Source: CAZGXI01 sp964529715 | Lineage (GTDB): Bacteria; Chloroflexota; Anaerolineae; Aggregatilineales; Ch27 | Direction of reading: 5' to 3' | Assembly (NCBI GenBank): GCA_964529715.1 | Contig: CAZGXI010000015.1 | Span: 40,641-104,640, forward strand | Length of the DNA stretch: 64,000 nucleotides | Shown here: one piece after another, positions 50,881 through 59,216 of the stretch | How positions within the stretch are numbered: position 1 is the first letter of the stretch | Layout: each line of letters begins with the position of its first letter | Notes under the pieces: model-generated | Told to the model about the DNA's origin: nothing | The model's database searches: none | What the model saw: only the letters and a program-made list of their open reading frames with translations | Made by a program: the position numbers and the translations under genes

Positions 50881-51848
50881 TGCGCTTTGACCTGCCGCTC
50901 GACCAATTGCAAAGTTATTGCCCGCCGCGCGACGAGCCGGCGGACTTCGACGCTTTTTGGGCGCACACCCTGGCGGAAGCGCGACGCTTTCCCCTGGACG
51001 CACATTTCGAGCCGGTGGACACCGGCTTGGCACTGATCGAGGCATTCGACCTGACCTTCAGCGGCTACGGTGGTCAGCCTGTGAAAGGCTGGCTGTTGCT
51101 GCCCCGGCAGCGGACACACTCGCTGCCATGTGTGGTGGAATACCTGGACTACGGACGCGGACGCGGGCATCCGGCGGATTGGCTGCTGTGGTGCAGCGCC
51201 GGGTATGCTCACTGCGTGATGGACAATCGCGGCCAGGGCAGCATGGCTCTGCCCGGCGACACGCCTGATCCTGAGCCGGACGGCGGCAACCCCCAATATC
51301 CTGGCTTCATGACGCGCGGCATCCTCGACCCCTGGACCTACTTCTACCGCCGCCTGTTTACCGATGCGGCACGGGCCGTCGAAGCCGCCCGCGCCCACCC
51401 GGCCGTGGATGGACAGCGCGTGGCCGTGATCGGATGTGGCCAGGGCGGGGGACTGGCATTGGCAACCACCGGGCTGCTCCCGGATGTGTCTGCTGCCCTG
51501 ATCGACGCGCCCCTATTGTGCCACTACCGCGCAGCGACCGAGCTTACCGACGCCCTGCCCTATCAGGAGATCGCGCGCTACTGCCAGGTGCACCGCGACA
51601 AGGTCGCGGCGGTGTTCAGCACGCTGGCGTACTTCGACGGGGTGAACTTTGCCGCACGGGCGCAGGCAGAGGCGCTGTTCTCGGCGGCACTGCTGGACGA
51701 CGTCAGCCCGCCGCGCACCATCTTTGCCACCTACAACCACTACGCCGGGCCGAAGCAGATCAAGGTGTGGCCCTATAACCGACACGAGGGCGGCGGGACC
51801 TTTCAGAGCATGGAAAACCTCCGCTTTTTGGCGCGGCTGTGGGGATGA
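50881..51848 (+). CDS. acetylxylan esterase-family protein lacking the catalytic Ser
   Basis: About 322 residues of carbohydrate esterase family 7 (acetylxylan esterase/cephalosporin-C deacetylase). Conserved parts: FDLPLDQLQSYCPPRDEPAD, MDNRGQGS, DPWTYFYRRLFTDAARAVEA and the catalytic His in WPYNRHEGGG. The nucleophile elbow, normally GGSQGG, is here GCGQGG: Gly sits where the catalytic Ser should be, with Cys next to it. Hydrolysis may be lost or changed. ATG 50881 starts the family; GTG 50820 is an unlikely alternative. Its promoter element matches that of the sugar importer at 46473, so removal of acetyl groups from imported oligosaccharides would be the expected ancestral role. Confidence 0.9.
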
Positions 51849-51854
51849 GTGTGG

Positions 51855-52010
51855 GCCGCCCCGGCATAAACGCCGAGGCCGAGAACCCATGTGAGGGTCG
51901 CCCCGGAGTGAACTCCGCGGCTGAAAAAGGCAAGCCCTTCGAGCTAAATCCCCCCACCCCAGCCCGGAGGGCTTGGTCTCTGTAGCCGGGGACTCAAGTC
52001 CCCGGCAAGG
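51855..52010. repeat. REP-like palindromes between the esterase-like gene and the MerR regulator
   Basis: Three short palindrome-type elements: CCCCGGCATAAACGCCGAGG (51859), CCCCGGAGTGAACTCCGCGG (51901) and GCCGGGGACTCAAGTCCCCGGC (51983-52004). The last is the same family as 26657-26679. The 225-base gap holds no gene. Confidence 0.65.
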
Positions 52011-52073
52011 CCTCTCTTGACTCTCACGTGACGTCATGGTTTAGGATCGCTCCCGGTAAACGAGGGGGGTTCC

Positions 52074-52877
52074 GTGTATACCGTCAAACAGCTATCCGAT
52101 TTAGCGGGCGTCAGCGTCCGCACGCTGCACTATTACGACGAGATCGGCCTGCTCGCGCCAACAAAAGTCGGCACGAACGGCTACCGTTACTACGACGACG
52201 AGGGGCTGTTCCGGCTTCAGCAGATTCTCCTTTACCGGGAGATCGGGCTGGAACTGGCGCAGATCAAAGACATTCTCGACCGCCCGGATTTCGACCTGCT
52301 GGCGGCGCTGCGCGAACACCGCGCGGCGCTTCAGGAGCAGATCGATCATCTGCGCGAGCTGGTCGCCACCATCGACACGACCCTGCTATACCTGACCGGA
52401 GAGGCAGACATGAGCAAAAAGGCCCTGTTCGAGGCATTCAGCGACGAAAAGCAGAAGCACTATGAGCGCGTGGCGCGCCTGCAATGGGGGCCGGAGATAG
52501 TCAACGAGTCGGTCCGGCGCTGGAACGGCTACACCCAGGCGCAAAAGGACGCGATCCGCGCGGAAGGCAGCCAGATATATACCAACCTGGCGGAGGCGCT
52601 TGAGGCCGGCAAGAGCGCGCACAGCGCCGAGGTGCAGGCCATCCTGAGGCGTTGGCACAACCACCTCCGCCACTTCTACGAGCCGACCACTGATATTCTG
52701 CGTGGACTGGGCGAAGGGTATCGATCCCATCCTGACTTTGTCGCTTTTTTCACGCGGCTACACCCCGACCTGCCAGATTATCTGGCCGAGGCGATCACGC
52801 AATATGTGGACGACCTGGAAGATGCCGAACTCCGCCGCCTGATCGCCGAGGACGCGGTACAGCAGGCCGGGGAGTAA
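52074..52877 (+). CDS. MerR-family regulator with TipAS-like drug-binding domain
   Basis: About 267 residues. N-terminal MerR winged helix: YTVKQLSDLAGVSVRTLHYY, DEIGLL, GYRYYDDEGL, then a dimerisation coiled coil (about 75-115). The C-terminal half (about 120-267), MSKKALFEAFSDEKQKHYE ... WNGYTQAQ ... SAEVQAILRRWHNHLRHFY, is a TipAS antibiotic-recognition domain. It would activate genes in response to a small hydrophobic ligand. GTG 52074 follows GAGGGGGG. No 19-base-spacer promoter is seen at this gene itself. It could act at the operators at 33713 and 62855, but no evidence links them. Confidence 0.93.
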   Translation: MYTVKQLSDLAGVSVRTLHYYDEIGLLAPTKVGTNGYRYYDDEGLFRLQQILLYREIGLELAQIKDILDRPDFDLLAALREHRAALQEQIDHLRELVATIDTTLLYLTGEADMSKKALFEAFSDEKQKHYERVARLQWGPEIVNESVRRWNGYTQAQKDAIRAEGSQIYTNLAEALEAGKSAHSAEVQAILRRWHNHLRHFYEPTTDILRGLGEGYRSHPDFVAFFTRLHPDLPDYLAEAITQYVDDLEDAELRRLIAEDAVQQAGE

Positions 52878-53021
52878 CGCGCCCTTCTCCGCACTTTTGC
52901 TGCCTCCCCGCCAATGGGCGGCCCGACGCGAAACGCCGGGGACAGAAAGCACGTAATACCTTAGGGAAGGCCGCTCGTTCCCCAAGAGCCGCGCGGAAAA
53001 GAAGAGAGGGCACAATTCGCT

Positions 53022-53465
53022 ATGAGACGCATCACACCGCAAACGCTGTTTATGATCTGCCTGGCCGGGATGCTGTTACTGCACTGGCTTCTGCCGATCC
53101 GGGTGATCCTCACGCCGCCGCTTAACTGGCTCGGCGCGCTGCCGCTGATCCTGGGCACGATTCTCACCGTCACCGGCTCAAACCAGTTCGCGGCGGTGGG
53201 AACGAACATCCACCCCTTCAACGAACCCGGTAAACTCGTCACCGACGGCCTGTATCACTTCTCCCGCAACCCGATGTATCTGGGCGGTGTGCTGAACCTG
53301 ACCGGCATCTGGCTGCTGCTGGGGTCGCTCTCGCCGCTGGCGGTGGTACTGGTGGCTTTTGGGGCGCTGAACTGGGGATATATCCCCTTCGAGGAACGGT
53401 GGCTTGCCCAGAAATTCGGGCCGGCTTACGCAGCCTACCAACAGCAGACACGGCGCTGGCTCTGA
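53022..53465 (+). CDS. isoprenylcysteine carboxyl methyltransferase-family membrane protein
   Basis: About 147 residues, three to four hydrophobic segments. Conserved end of the ICMT/phospholipid methyltransferase group: LVTDGLYHFSRNPMYLGGVL, then FEERWLAQKFGPAYAAYQQQ. Such bacterial proteins carry out SAM-dependent methylation of unknown (often lipid or Cys) substrates in the membrane. ATG 53022 after GAGAGGGC. Not linked functionally to its neighbours as far as I can see. Confidence 0.88.
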   Translation: MRRITPQTLFMICLAGMLLLHWLLPIRVILTPPLNWLGALPLILGTILTVTGSNQFAAVGTNIHPFNEPGKLVTDGLYHFSRNPMYLGGVLNLTGIWLLLGSLSPLAVVLVAFGALNWGYIPFEERWLAQKFGPAYAAYQQQTRRWL

Positions 53466-53504
53466 TAGAACCGGCCCCAGCGTAAACGCCGGAAGCGCCG
53501 TCCG

Positions 53505-54461
53505 TCAAATTATCAACTGGTCATAGAGCAGTTCCAGGCTCAGGTTTGGCAACACCGTTTCGGACGAGTGCAGGGTCAACGAGGCTGCCGACACGCCCAG
53601 CCGCAGCGCCTCGTCCAGGGGAATGTTGTTCAGCAGGCCGAAGATGGCGGCGCTGGTAAAGGCGTCGCCCGCGCCGGTGGCGTCCACGATCTCGGTGCGG
53701 ATAGCCGGGATATGCCCCCGGTCGGTGCCGCTGGCGTAAACCACGCCATTCACGCCGATGGTCACGGCAGCGACGTGCACGCCGCGTTCCAGCAGCCGCT
53801 GCGCCGAGGCCAGCGCCGTATCGCGGTCCTGCACCGGGAGGGTCTCCAGGCAAGGGTTGCCGCACAGGGCGATAGCTTCCACCAGGTTCGGCGTGATCAT
53901 CTCGATTCGGTCCAGGTAAGGGGCCAGCCGCCCGGCCAGCACGGGCGAAGTCGGGTCGGCACACACCCGCCGACGGTATTTGCCCGCCAACCGGAAGAGG
54001 GTCTTGAGCGCGGTATCTTGCAAGCTGGCGTCGATCACGATCAGGGCAGCGCGGGCAAAGTATTCCCGGTTCTTGATGAGATATTTGGAATCGAGCTGGC
54101 GAGTGATCTCGTAGTCGCTGATCGCCACGTCCAACCGCCCCTCGGCGGAGAGCAATGCCACATAATGCCCGGTACGCGCCTCCGGGATCACCAGGGCGCG
54201 GCTGACATTCACACCGGCATCCCGGCAGCGGTCCAGCACACGCGCGCCCGGCGCGTCGTCGCCGACCGCCGTCAGCAAGACGGTGGGCACTTCCAGACGG
54301 GCCAGGTTTTCCGCGATGTTGCGGGCCACGCCGCCCACGCTGTCGCGGATCAGGCCGGGCACGGCGCTGCCCGGCGCGAGTTTTTCGGCGGGACGGGCCT
54401 TCACATCGATCCCTGCCGAGCCGATTACCAGGACATGTTGGCCTTCCGGCAGTGCACTCAT
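53505..54461 (-). CDS. PfkB-family sugar/nucleoside kinase
   Basis: About 318 residues of the ribokinase/PfkB family. N-terminal VLVIGSAGIDVKARP, Gly-Gly hinge GGVARNIAENLARL, and the C-terminal catalytic motif DATGAGDAFTSAAIFGLL (Asp base and anion hole). It phosphorylates a sugar or nucleoside with ATP; GxVARNxAxNLA and overall blocks resemble pseudouridine kinases, a tentative assignment. ATG 54461 is preceded by GAGGGATG; the frame is open 47 codons further upstream without family sequence. Confidence 0.92.
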   Translation of the reverse strand: MSALPEGQHVLVIGSAGIDVKARPAEKLAPGSAVPGLIRDSVGGVARNIAENLARLEVPTVLLTAVGDDAPGARVLDRCRDAGVNVSRALVIPEARTGHYVALLSAEGRLDVAISDYEITRQLDSKYLIKNREYFARAALIVIDASLQDTALKTLFRLAGKYRRRVCADPTSPVLAGRLAPYLDRIEMITPNLVEAIALCGNPCLETLPVQDRDTALASAQRLLERGVHVAAVTIGVNGVVYASGTDRGHIPAIRTEIVDATGAGDAFTSAAIFGLLNNIPLDEALRLGVSAASLTLHSSETVLPNLSLELLYDQLII

Positions 54462-54648
54462 TACATCCCTCGCCTTCCTCACCGTCGGGAAACTCACGGC
54501 CAGAGTGTACCATAGGCCAACGTGAAACACCCATCCGTCGCCCATGCACAGGAGACCCGGCACACGCAGGTTGTTCTCCCGATTGCCCAATGTGGTCATC
54601 ATCAGAGAAGACTAACCTTGCGCTTTTCCCTTGTGCGTGATTTTTCTC

Positions 54649-54654
54649 TATAAT
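54649..54654 (+). promoter_or_regulatory. putative -10 element for the coiled-coil/HhH gene
   Basis: TATAAT preceded by a T-rich stretch, about 42 bases before GTG 54696; no clear -35 at standard spacing. Confidence 0.45.
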
Positions 54655-54695
54655 CAAGGCCATTGGGCTACCCGGACTCGACTCGGAGGCGGCAG

Positions 54696-56135
54696 GTGGA
54701 CATCTGGGGTGCGCTGGCCCTGATCTTCGTCGGGGCGTTTCTGGCGATGCTGCTGGTGGCCGCGTTTTACTGGCAGGCGGTGCGGCCCCGCCTGATGGCG
54801 CTGGCGCGCCTGACCTCGCCGCCGCCGACACCAGACCTGAGTCCGCTGGGCGACCGGCTGCAAAACGCCGTCAATACCCTCAGCGAGTCGCTGGTCCGGC
54901 ACAGCGCGCTCGTCTCCCGCCTGCCAACGAGCTTCGAGGTGCGCGGCCCGGCGGTGGAATCGGTATCCGACGCCCTGGCGGCAATCCAGGCGGCACAGCA
55001 TGAACATGACAACCGGCTCGCCGCCCTGGAACAGAAGATCAACACCAGCCTGAGCCTGTGGTCCGAAACCCTGGCCGGCACGCTCGGCGCGGCCCAGGCC
55101 GGGCAGGAAGGCATCCGTCTGGCAATCGAGCAGCAGACTGCCGACCTGACCGCCAGCCAGGACGCCCAGAACGCCCTGATCGCCGCCCTGGAACGCAAGG
55201 TCAACACCAGCCTGAGCCTGTGGTCCGAAACCCTGGCCGGCACGCTCGGCGCGGCCCAGGCCGGGCAGGAAGGCATCCGCCTGGCAATCGAGCAGCAGAC
55301 CGCCGACCTGAGCAATATCCGGGCGGCGCTACAGGCAGCTCTAACCGGACAGGAGCACATCCTGGCGGCGTTGGAGCAGCAAACCGCCGACCTGATCGCC
55401 AGTCAGGATGCGCTGCGACCCCTTCTCGATGGCGACCCGGCGGCGCTTCAGGCGCTACGGAGCGATCTGGCCGCGCTACGCAGCGAACTGGCCGAACAGC
55501 GCCAGGCCATCGGGGAAATGCAAATGCTGGTCGCCGCCTTCAATGCGGCACAGTTGGACGACATCACGCGCCTGGCGAGCCTGGACGAACGGGTCGCCCG
55601 GCAGGAAGCGCAGGCAGCCACGCAGCCACAGCAGGCTGTCCGCGCGTCCGATCTCGATGGCATCCGCCGTCTGCGTAAACAGATCACTGTGCTGGTCCGA
55701 CGGATGCGGACTCTCAATACCGACGTGGCGGCTGTGTTGGCGGCGCTCTCGCGCGCCGAGGCACGCCTGACCCACCACGAAGATGTGCTGACGGCGCTGC
55801 GTCAGCAATTGGAACGCGCCCTGCAGGGCCAGCAGGCGCAGGCCGGGCTGCTGGAAGCCCTGTCGCAGCGCGACCTGCCCATTCAGACCGTCATCCGCGA
55901 AGAAAAGATCATCGTGCAGGACCGCCTGCAAGACATCAAGGGCATCGGCCCGGTCTTCTCCGGCATCCTACACGAGCGTGGCATTCACAGCTTTCGCCAG
56001 CTTGCCGACCTCACACCGGACGAACTGCGCGCCCTGGTCAATACACCGCGCTGGCGCGCCATCGATGCCGAAAGCTGGATCGCGCAGGCCCGGCTGTTCG
56101 CCTCGCAGAAAGATAAGACGGAGGCCGCCCTGTGA
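54696..56135 (+). CDS. membrane-anchored coiled-coil protein with C-terminal helix-hairpin-helix domain
   Basis: About 479 residues. An N-terminal helix (IWGALALIFVGAFLAMLLV) anchors it, followed by a long Ala/Gln/Leu-rich coiled coil (about 75-400) containing two near-identical 54-residue units (see 55020-55312). The end has helix-hairpin-helix-like IKGIGPVFSGILHERGIHSF and RQLADLTPDELRALVN, as in DUF4332-type or DNA-binding HhH domains. The function is unknown; a structural membrane-to-DNA link is only a guess. GTG 54696 follows GGAGG by six bases; TTG 54663 is too close to the -10. Its stop overlaps the next start by four bases (GTGA). Confidence 0.75.
   Translation: MDIWGALALIFVGAFLAMLLVAAFYWQAVRPRLMALARLTSPPPTPDLSPLGDRLQNAVNTLSESLVRHSALVSRLPTSFEVRGPAVESVSDALAAIQAAQHEHDNRLAALEQKINTSLSLWSETLAGTLGAAQAGQEGIRLAIEQQTADLTASQDAQNALIAALERKVNTSLSLWSETLAGTLGAAQAGQEGIRLAIEQQTADLSNIRAALQAALTGQEHILAALEQQTADLIASQDALRPLLDGDPAALQALRSDLAALRSELAEQRQAIGEMQMLVAAFNAAQLDDITRLASLDERVARQEAQAATQPQQAVRASDLDGIRRLRKQITVLVRRMRTLNTDVAAVLAALSRAEARLTHHEDVLTALRQQLERALQGQQAQAGLLEALSQRDLPIQTVIREEKIIVQDRLQDIKGIGPVFSGILHERGIHSFRQLADLTPDELRALVNTPRWRAIDAESWIAQARLFASQKDKTEAAL
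55020..55312 (+). repeat. two tandem 162-base repeats inside the coiled-coil gene
   Basis: Units begin GCCGCCCTGGA at 55020 and 55182, i.e. a period of 162 bases (54 codons). The shared core encodes NTSLSLWSETLAGTLGAAQA and GQEGIRLAIEQQTADL, nearly identical at DNA level, so the duplication is recent or homogenised. Confidence 0.9.
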
Positions 56136-57847
56136 GCGTTCCGCCGCGCCGCCCGGATATGCCCTTTCTGCGTCTGGTGCGCGGGCTGGATTGGGGTACG
56201 CTGCTGGCGCTGATGATCTTCTCGGCGCTGGCGGCGCTGTTTCTGCTCATCCAGGCCGGGATCGGGCGACCGCCCGAACAGGCAGAGGCTCGTATTGACC
56301 GGCCCACCGTCAGCGCGACTGCCTCCCCCGCCCCGCCGACCACAACCCCCTCTCGCACAGCGACGCCCACACCAACAGCCACCTCCTCCCCTCGCCCTGA
56401 GGAAGCGGGGTCAGGGATGAGGCCTACGCCCTCCCGCACGCCGACGGCGCTCCCCACACCGCGCGTCGAACCGCTAAACTTTACTACCCTCTACGCCGGG
56501 ACGCCGTTCACCGTGCAGGGGCAGGGCGCTCCCGGCCACACCATCGCCCTTTACGACAACGACCGTCTGCTAGGCACGGTCCGGGTCGGCCCGCGCGGGA
56601 CGTGGGCCATCGCCGTACCGGGGTTGGCGGTCGGCGAACACACCCTGGTGGTGGTGGCGATCAGCCCCGCCGATGCCGCCAGCGATCCCGCGCCGGTGGG
56701 ATTTCTGATCGTGCACCGCCCCACCGCAACTCCAACGGCCACATTTACCCGCACGCCCGCGCCGACTGTGACGCCATCCCGCACGCCCGCGCCGACCCGC
56801 ACCTACACGCCCGTCCCGACGACCACATTTACCCGCACGCCCGTCCCGACGGCCACATTCACCCACACACCCGCGCCGACTGTGACGCCATCCCGCACGC
56901 CCGCGCCGACCCGCACCTACACGCCCGTCCCGACGGCCACATTTACCCGCACGCCCGCGCCGACGGCCACCTCCTCCCCGCGCCCTGAGGAAGCGGAAGC
57001 AGGGGCAAGTGTCACGCCGACTCTTGCCCCCATCGTTACTGTTACAGGTGGCGATCTCGGCGCGGAGTTTCAGCCGCTTATCCTCACACCCGTCCCTTCC
57101 GCAACTTCCACCATAACCAATACGCCCGTCCCGACGCGCGCGCCGACCACAACGCCACGTGTGACGTCATCCCACACCCCCATTCCCTCAGCCACGCACA
57201 CGCCCATCCCATCTGCCACCCCGTCCCGCACGCCTGTCCCGACGCGCACGTTCACTTCGGCGCCCACCGCGACGCTGACCCGCACGCCCACGCCGACCGT
57301 GACCCACACAGCCACATTCACGCCGACGTCTACACCTTCGCATACGCCCACATCGACGCCGACCGACATCCCCACCGTGACGGCGACGATCACGCCCGCG
57401 CCGCCGGTTATTCTTCAACCGGCCAGCGGTGAGATGGTCCCCGCCGGGCTGTATCCCTTCACAGGTCAGGCCGATCCGCACGTGGGCGTGGCGGTGGCGC
57501 TGGTCGATTCGGTTGGCATGGTCCTGGGGCAGACGACCGCCGGGCCAGGCGGTGTGTGGACCATCACCGCCGATCTGACCGCCTTGCAAGGCGAAACGAC
57601 CGTCACGGCGCTGGCGCTGGATGGGGCAGGGCTTGTATTGGCGCAGTCGCAGCCGGTGCAAATCACCATCGCGCCACAGCTTGCCCCGGCGACCGGCGGC
57701 GAGACGCCCGACGGCGGCGCTGCTGCCTGGCTTAACGTGGGCCTAATCCTGACCATCATCCTGGCACTGGCCCTGCTGATCGGCGGTGTGGCGTTGCGAC
57801 AGGCCGGACGGCTGCTCCGCCTGCGCGAAGACGACCGGGAGCGTTGA
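56132..57847 (+). CDS. Thr/Pro-rich envelope protein with two Ig-like domains and two membrane anchors
   Basis: About 571 residues. One helix near the N-terminus (LLALMIFSALAALFLLIQAG), a Thr/Pro linker, a beta-sandwich domain (about 110-195; GTPFTVQGQGAPGHTIALYD), a 200-residue Thr/Pro/Ala-rich linker (TPTATFTRTPAPTVT-type), a second beta-sandwich (about 428-512; VPAGLYPFTGQADPHVGVAV) and a C-terminal helix (LNVGLILTIILALALLIGGV). Both domains are like bacterial Ig-like modules. It is probably exposed outside and may be O-glycosylated. GTG 56132 overlaps the upstream stop, so the pair is translationally coupled and probably acts together. Confidence 0.75.
   Translation: MSVPPRRPDMPFLRLVRGLDWGTLLALMIFSALAALFLLIQAGIGRPPEQAEARIDRPTVSATASPAPPTTTPSRTATPTPTATSSPRPEEAGSGMRPTPSRTPTALPTPRVEPLNFTTLYAGTPFTVQGQGAPGHTIALYDNDRLLGTVRVGPRGTWAIAVPGLAVGEHTLVVVAISPADAASDPAPVGFLIVHRPTATPTATFTRTPAPTVTPSRTPAPTRTYTPVPTTTFTRTPVPTATFTHTPAPTVTPSRTPAPTRTYTPVPTATFTRTPAPTATSSPRPEEAEAGASVTPTLAPIVTVTGGDLGAEFQPLILTPVPSATSTITNTPVPTRAPTTTPRVTSSHTPIPSATHTPIPSATPSRTPVPTRTFTSAPTATLTRTPTPTVTHTATFTPTSTPSHTPTSTPTDIPTVTATITPAPPVILQPASGEMVPAGLYPFTGQADPHVGVAVALVDSVGMVLGQTTAGPGGVWTITADLTALQGETTVTALALDGAGLVLAQSQPVQITIAPQLAPATGGETPDGGAAAWLNVGLILTIILALALLIGGVALRQAGRLLRLREDDRER
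56740..56975 (+). repeat. Thr/Pro-coding tandem repeats (114-base period)
   Basis: The segment with TGTGACGCCATCCCGCACGC occurs at 56767 and again at 56881, giving a 114-base (38-codon) period, on top of a finer repeat of CGCACGCCC(G/C) units that encode RTPAPT and TPVPT. Confidence 0.85.
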
Positions 57848-58027
57848 AGCGTCCCAACACACCCTTGCGCGCCAACGGAGAATGGCTTATCTTTGGTCGG
57901 CGTGCGCGGCGACATGCCTCCACCGACCAAATTTGAGCTTGATTAGCGCGGAAATTTGCCGGAGAATGAGCATAACACTCACGGTTGATTCATCCCCGCT
58001 GGACTGGACACAAGGAGTACGTACACC

Positions 58028-58312
58028 ATGCCTGACATGAAGGTAACGATCAAAGTCCCAGCACAGTTGGTCACGGGCCTGCAAGAACAGGGCGTCTCCG
58101 ACGTGGGGACGTTCCTGGAATCGTTCCTGCGCCAGGTGGAAGCCGAAGACCTCGTCGAGATGAGTCAGGAATCCTTTTGGGATATGAGTCCGGAGGACCC
58201 CTTCGACGAAGAGGAGTTTGACGAAGAACTGGAGGAACTGGAAGAGGACGAGGAGGAGGATTTTCTGGACGACGACGAAGAGGAGTGGGACGAAGAGGAC
58301 GACGACTTCTAA
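58028..58312 (+). CDS. small very acidic protein, unrecognised
   Basis: A 94-residue protein whose last 45 residues are almost only Asp/Glu with Phe/Trp/Leu spacers (FDEEEFDEELEELEEDEE). The N-terminal half (MKVTIKVPAQLVTGLQEQGV) is basic and amphipathic. No family recognised. It could be a nucleic-acid mimic, a chaperone-like protein or a partner of a basic protein; this is speculation. ATG 58028 (or 58037) after AAGGAG. Confidence 0.6.
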   Translation: MPDMKVTIKVPAQLVTGLQEQGVSDVGTFLESFLRQVEAEDLVEMSQESFWDMSPEDPFDEEEFDEELEELEEDEEEDFLDDDEEEWDEEDDDF

Positions 58313-58548
58313 CCTGCACCAACCGCATTGCTCCCCCCCGGCGGCGCATAGTCAGGGCAGATCGGGACGGGCCAACCACGCCTCGTCTTTTGATTCCCCT
58401 GGCGCTGCCGGTCTCCGGTGGGTTTCCCGTATCACCAGGATGAATTTACCCTGCGACTGCCTCGGACGGGACTAATTTACCACAACGATCAGCCCACGAT
58501 ATGGTATGCTGAATAGTGAAATTGGGAAACAACTGAGGAGAGTTAAGG

Positions 58549-59145
58549 ATGTCCCCCAAGAAATGGTTGAGCGTATGGATCGCCGTCCTGGTGGTGTTCG
58601 CCTTTGCCGCGCCTGCCCTGGCCCAGGAAGGCACCGGCGTCACGGTCGAGGCGCGCCAGCGCGTGAACGTGCGCAGCGGCCCCGGCACCCTTTACACCGT
58701 GATCGGTCAATTGGCGGCAGGCAGCAGCGCCGACATCACCGGGCGCGACAGCGCAGAAAACGACTGGCTGCGCATCGACTTCGGTGGGCAGGAGGGCTGG
58801 GTGGCCTTCAGCGTGGTGGACGTGACCGGCGACCCGAACACGGCGGAGATCGTCGGGCCGGGCGAAACGGCAGCCTTCATCGAGACGGCGGCGCAGCAGA
58901 ACGCCCAGGCGCGCCTGAACGTGGTCTACCGCACCCGCATGAACGTCAACCTGCGCGCCACGCCGAACCTGAACGCCCAGGTGCTGACCGTCATTCCGGC
59001 CAACACCGACGTGCAGCCGAATGCCCGCACAGTGCAAAGCAACTGGCTGCGCGTGACCTACAACGGGCAGACGGGCTGGATCGTCACGGGGATGGCGGCC
59101 CGTGTCAGCGGCGACCTGCGCACCGTGCCGGTGGCGACGCAGTAA
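58549..59145 (+). CDS. secreted protein with two bacterial SH3 domains
   Basis: About 198 residues. Signal peptide (LSVWIAVLVVFAFAAPALAQ, cleavage ALA|Q). Two SH3b domains: the first (about 30-95) with VNVRSGPGTLYTVIGQLAAG, and the second (about 125-190) with MNVNLRATPNLNAQVLTVIP and GQTGWIV. SH3b domains bind cell-wall peptides or other proteins outside the cell. No catalytic domain, so it is probably an adhesive or targeting protein. ATG 58549 after GAGGAGAG. A terminator follows at 59176. Confidence 0.9.
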   Translation: MSPKKWLSVWIAVLVVFAFAAPALAQEGTGVTVEARQRVNVRSGPGTLYTVIGQLAAGSSADITGRDSAENDWLRIDFGGQEGWVAFSVVDVTGDPNTAEIVGPGETAAFIETAAQQNAQARLNVVYRTRMNVNLRATPNLNAQVLTVIPANTDVQPNARTVQSNWLRVTYNGQTGWIVTGMAARVSGDLRTVPVATQ

Positions 59146-59175
59146 GACCGCCGCGTTTGTTCGCTGTTCGTTCGT

Positions 59176-59202
59176 CGGGGCGCGATGCATGACCGCGCCC
59201 CG
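59176..59202 (+). terminator. GC-rich hairpin after the SH3 gene
   Basis: CGGGGCGCG, loop ATGCATGAC, CGCGCCCCG, then ATTGTTT. It lies between the convergent SH3 gene and Dam-type methylase gene and could serve both. Confidence 0.65.
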
Positions 59203-59216
59203 ATTGTTTCACTCCC

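Noticed and set aside
56740..56975. CRISPR-like repeats
   Set aside because: In frame within a gene, encoding a Thr/Pro linker, with no unique spacers.
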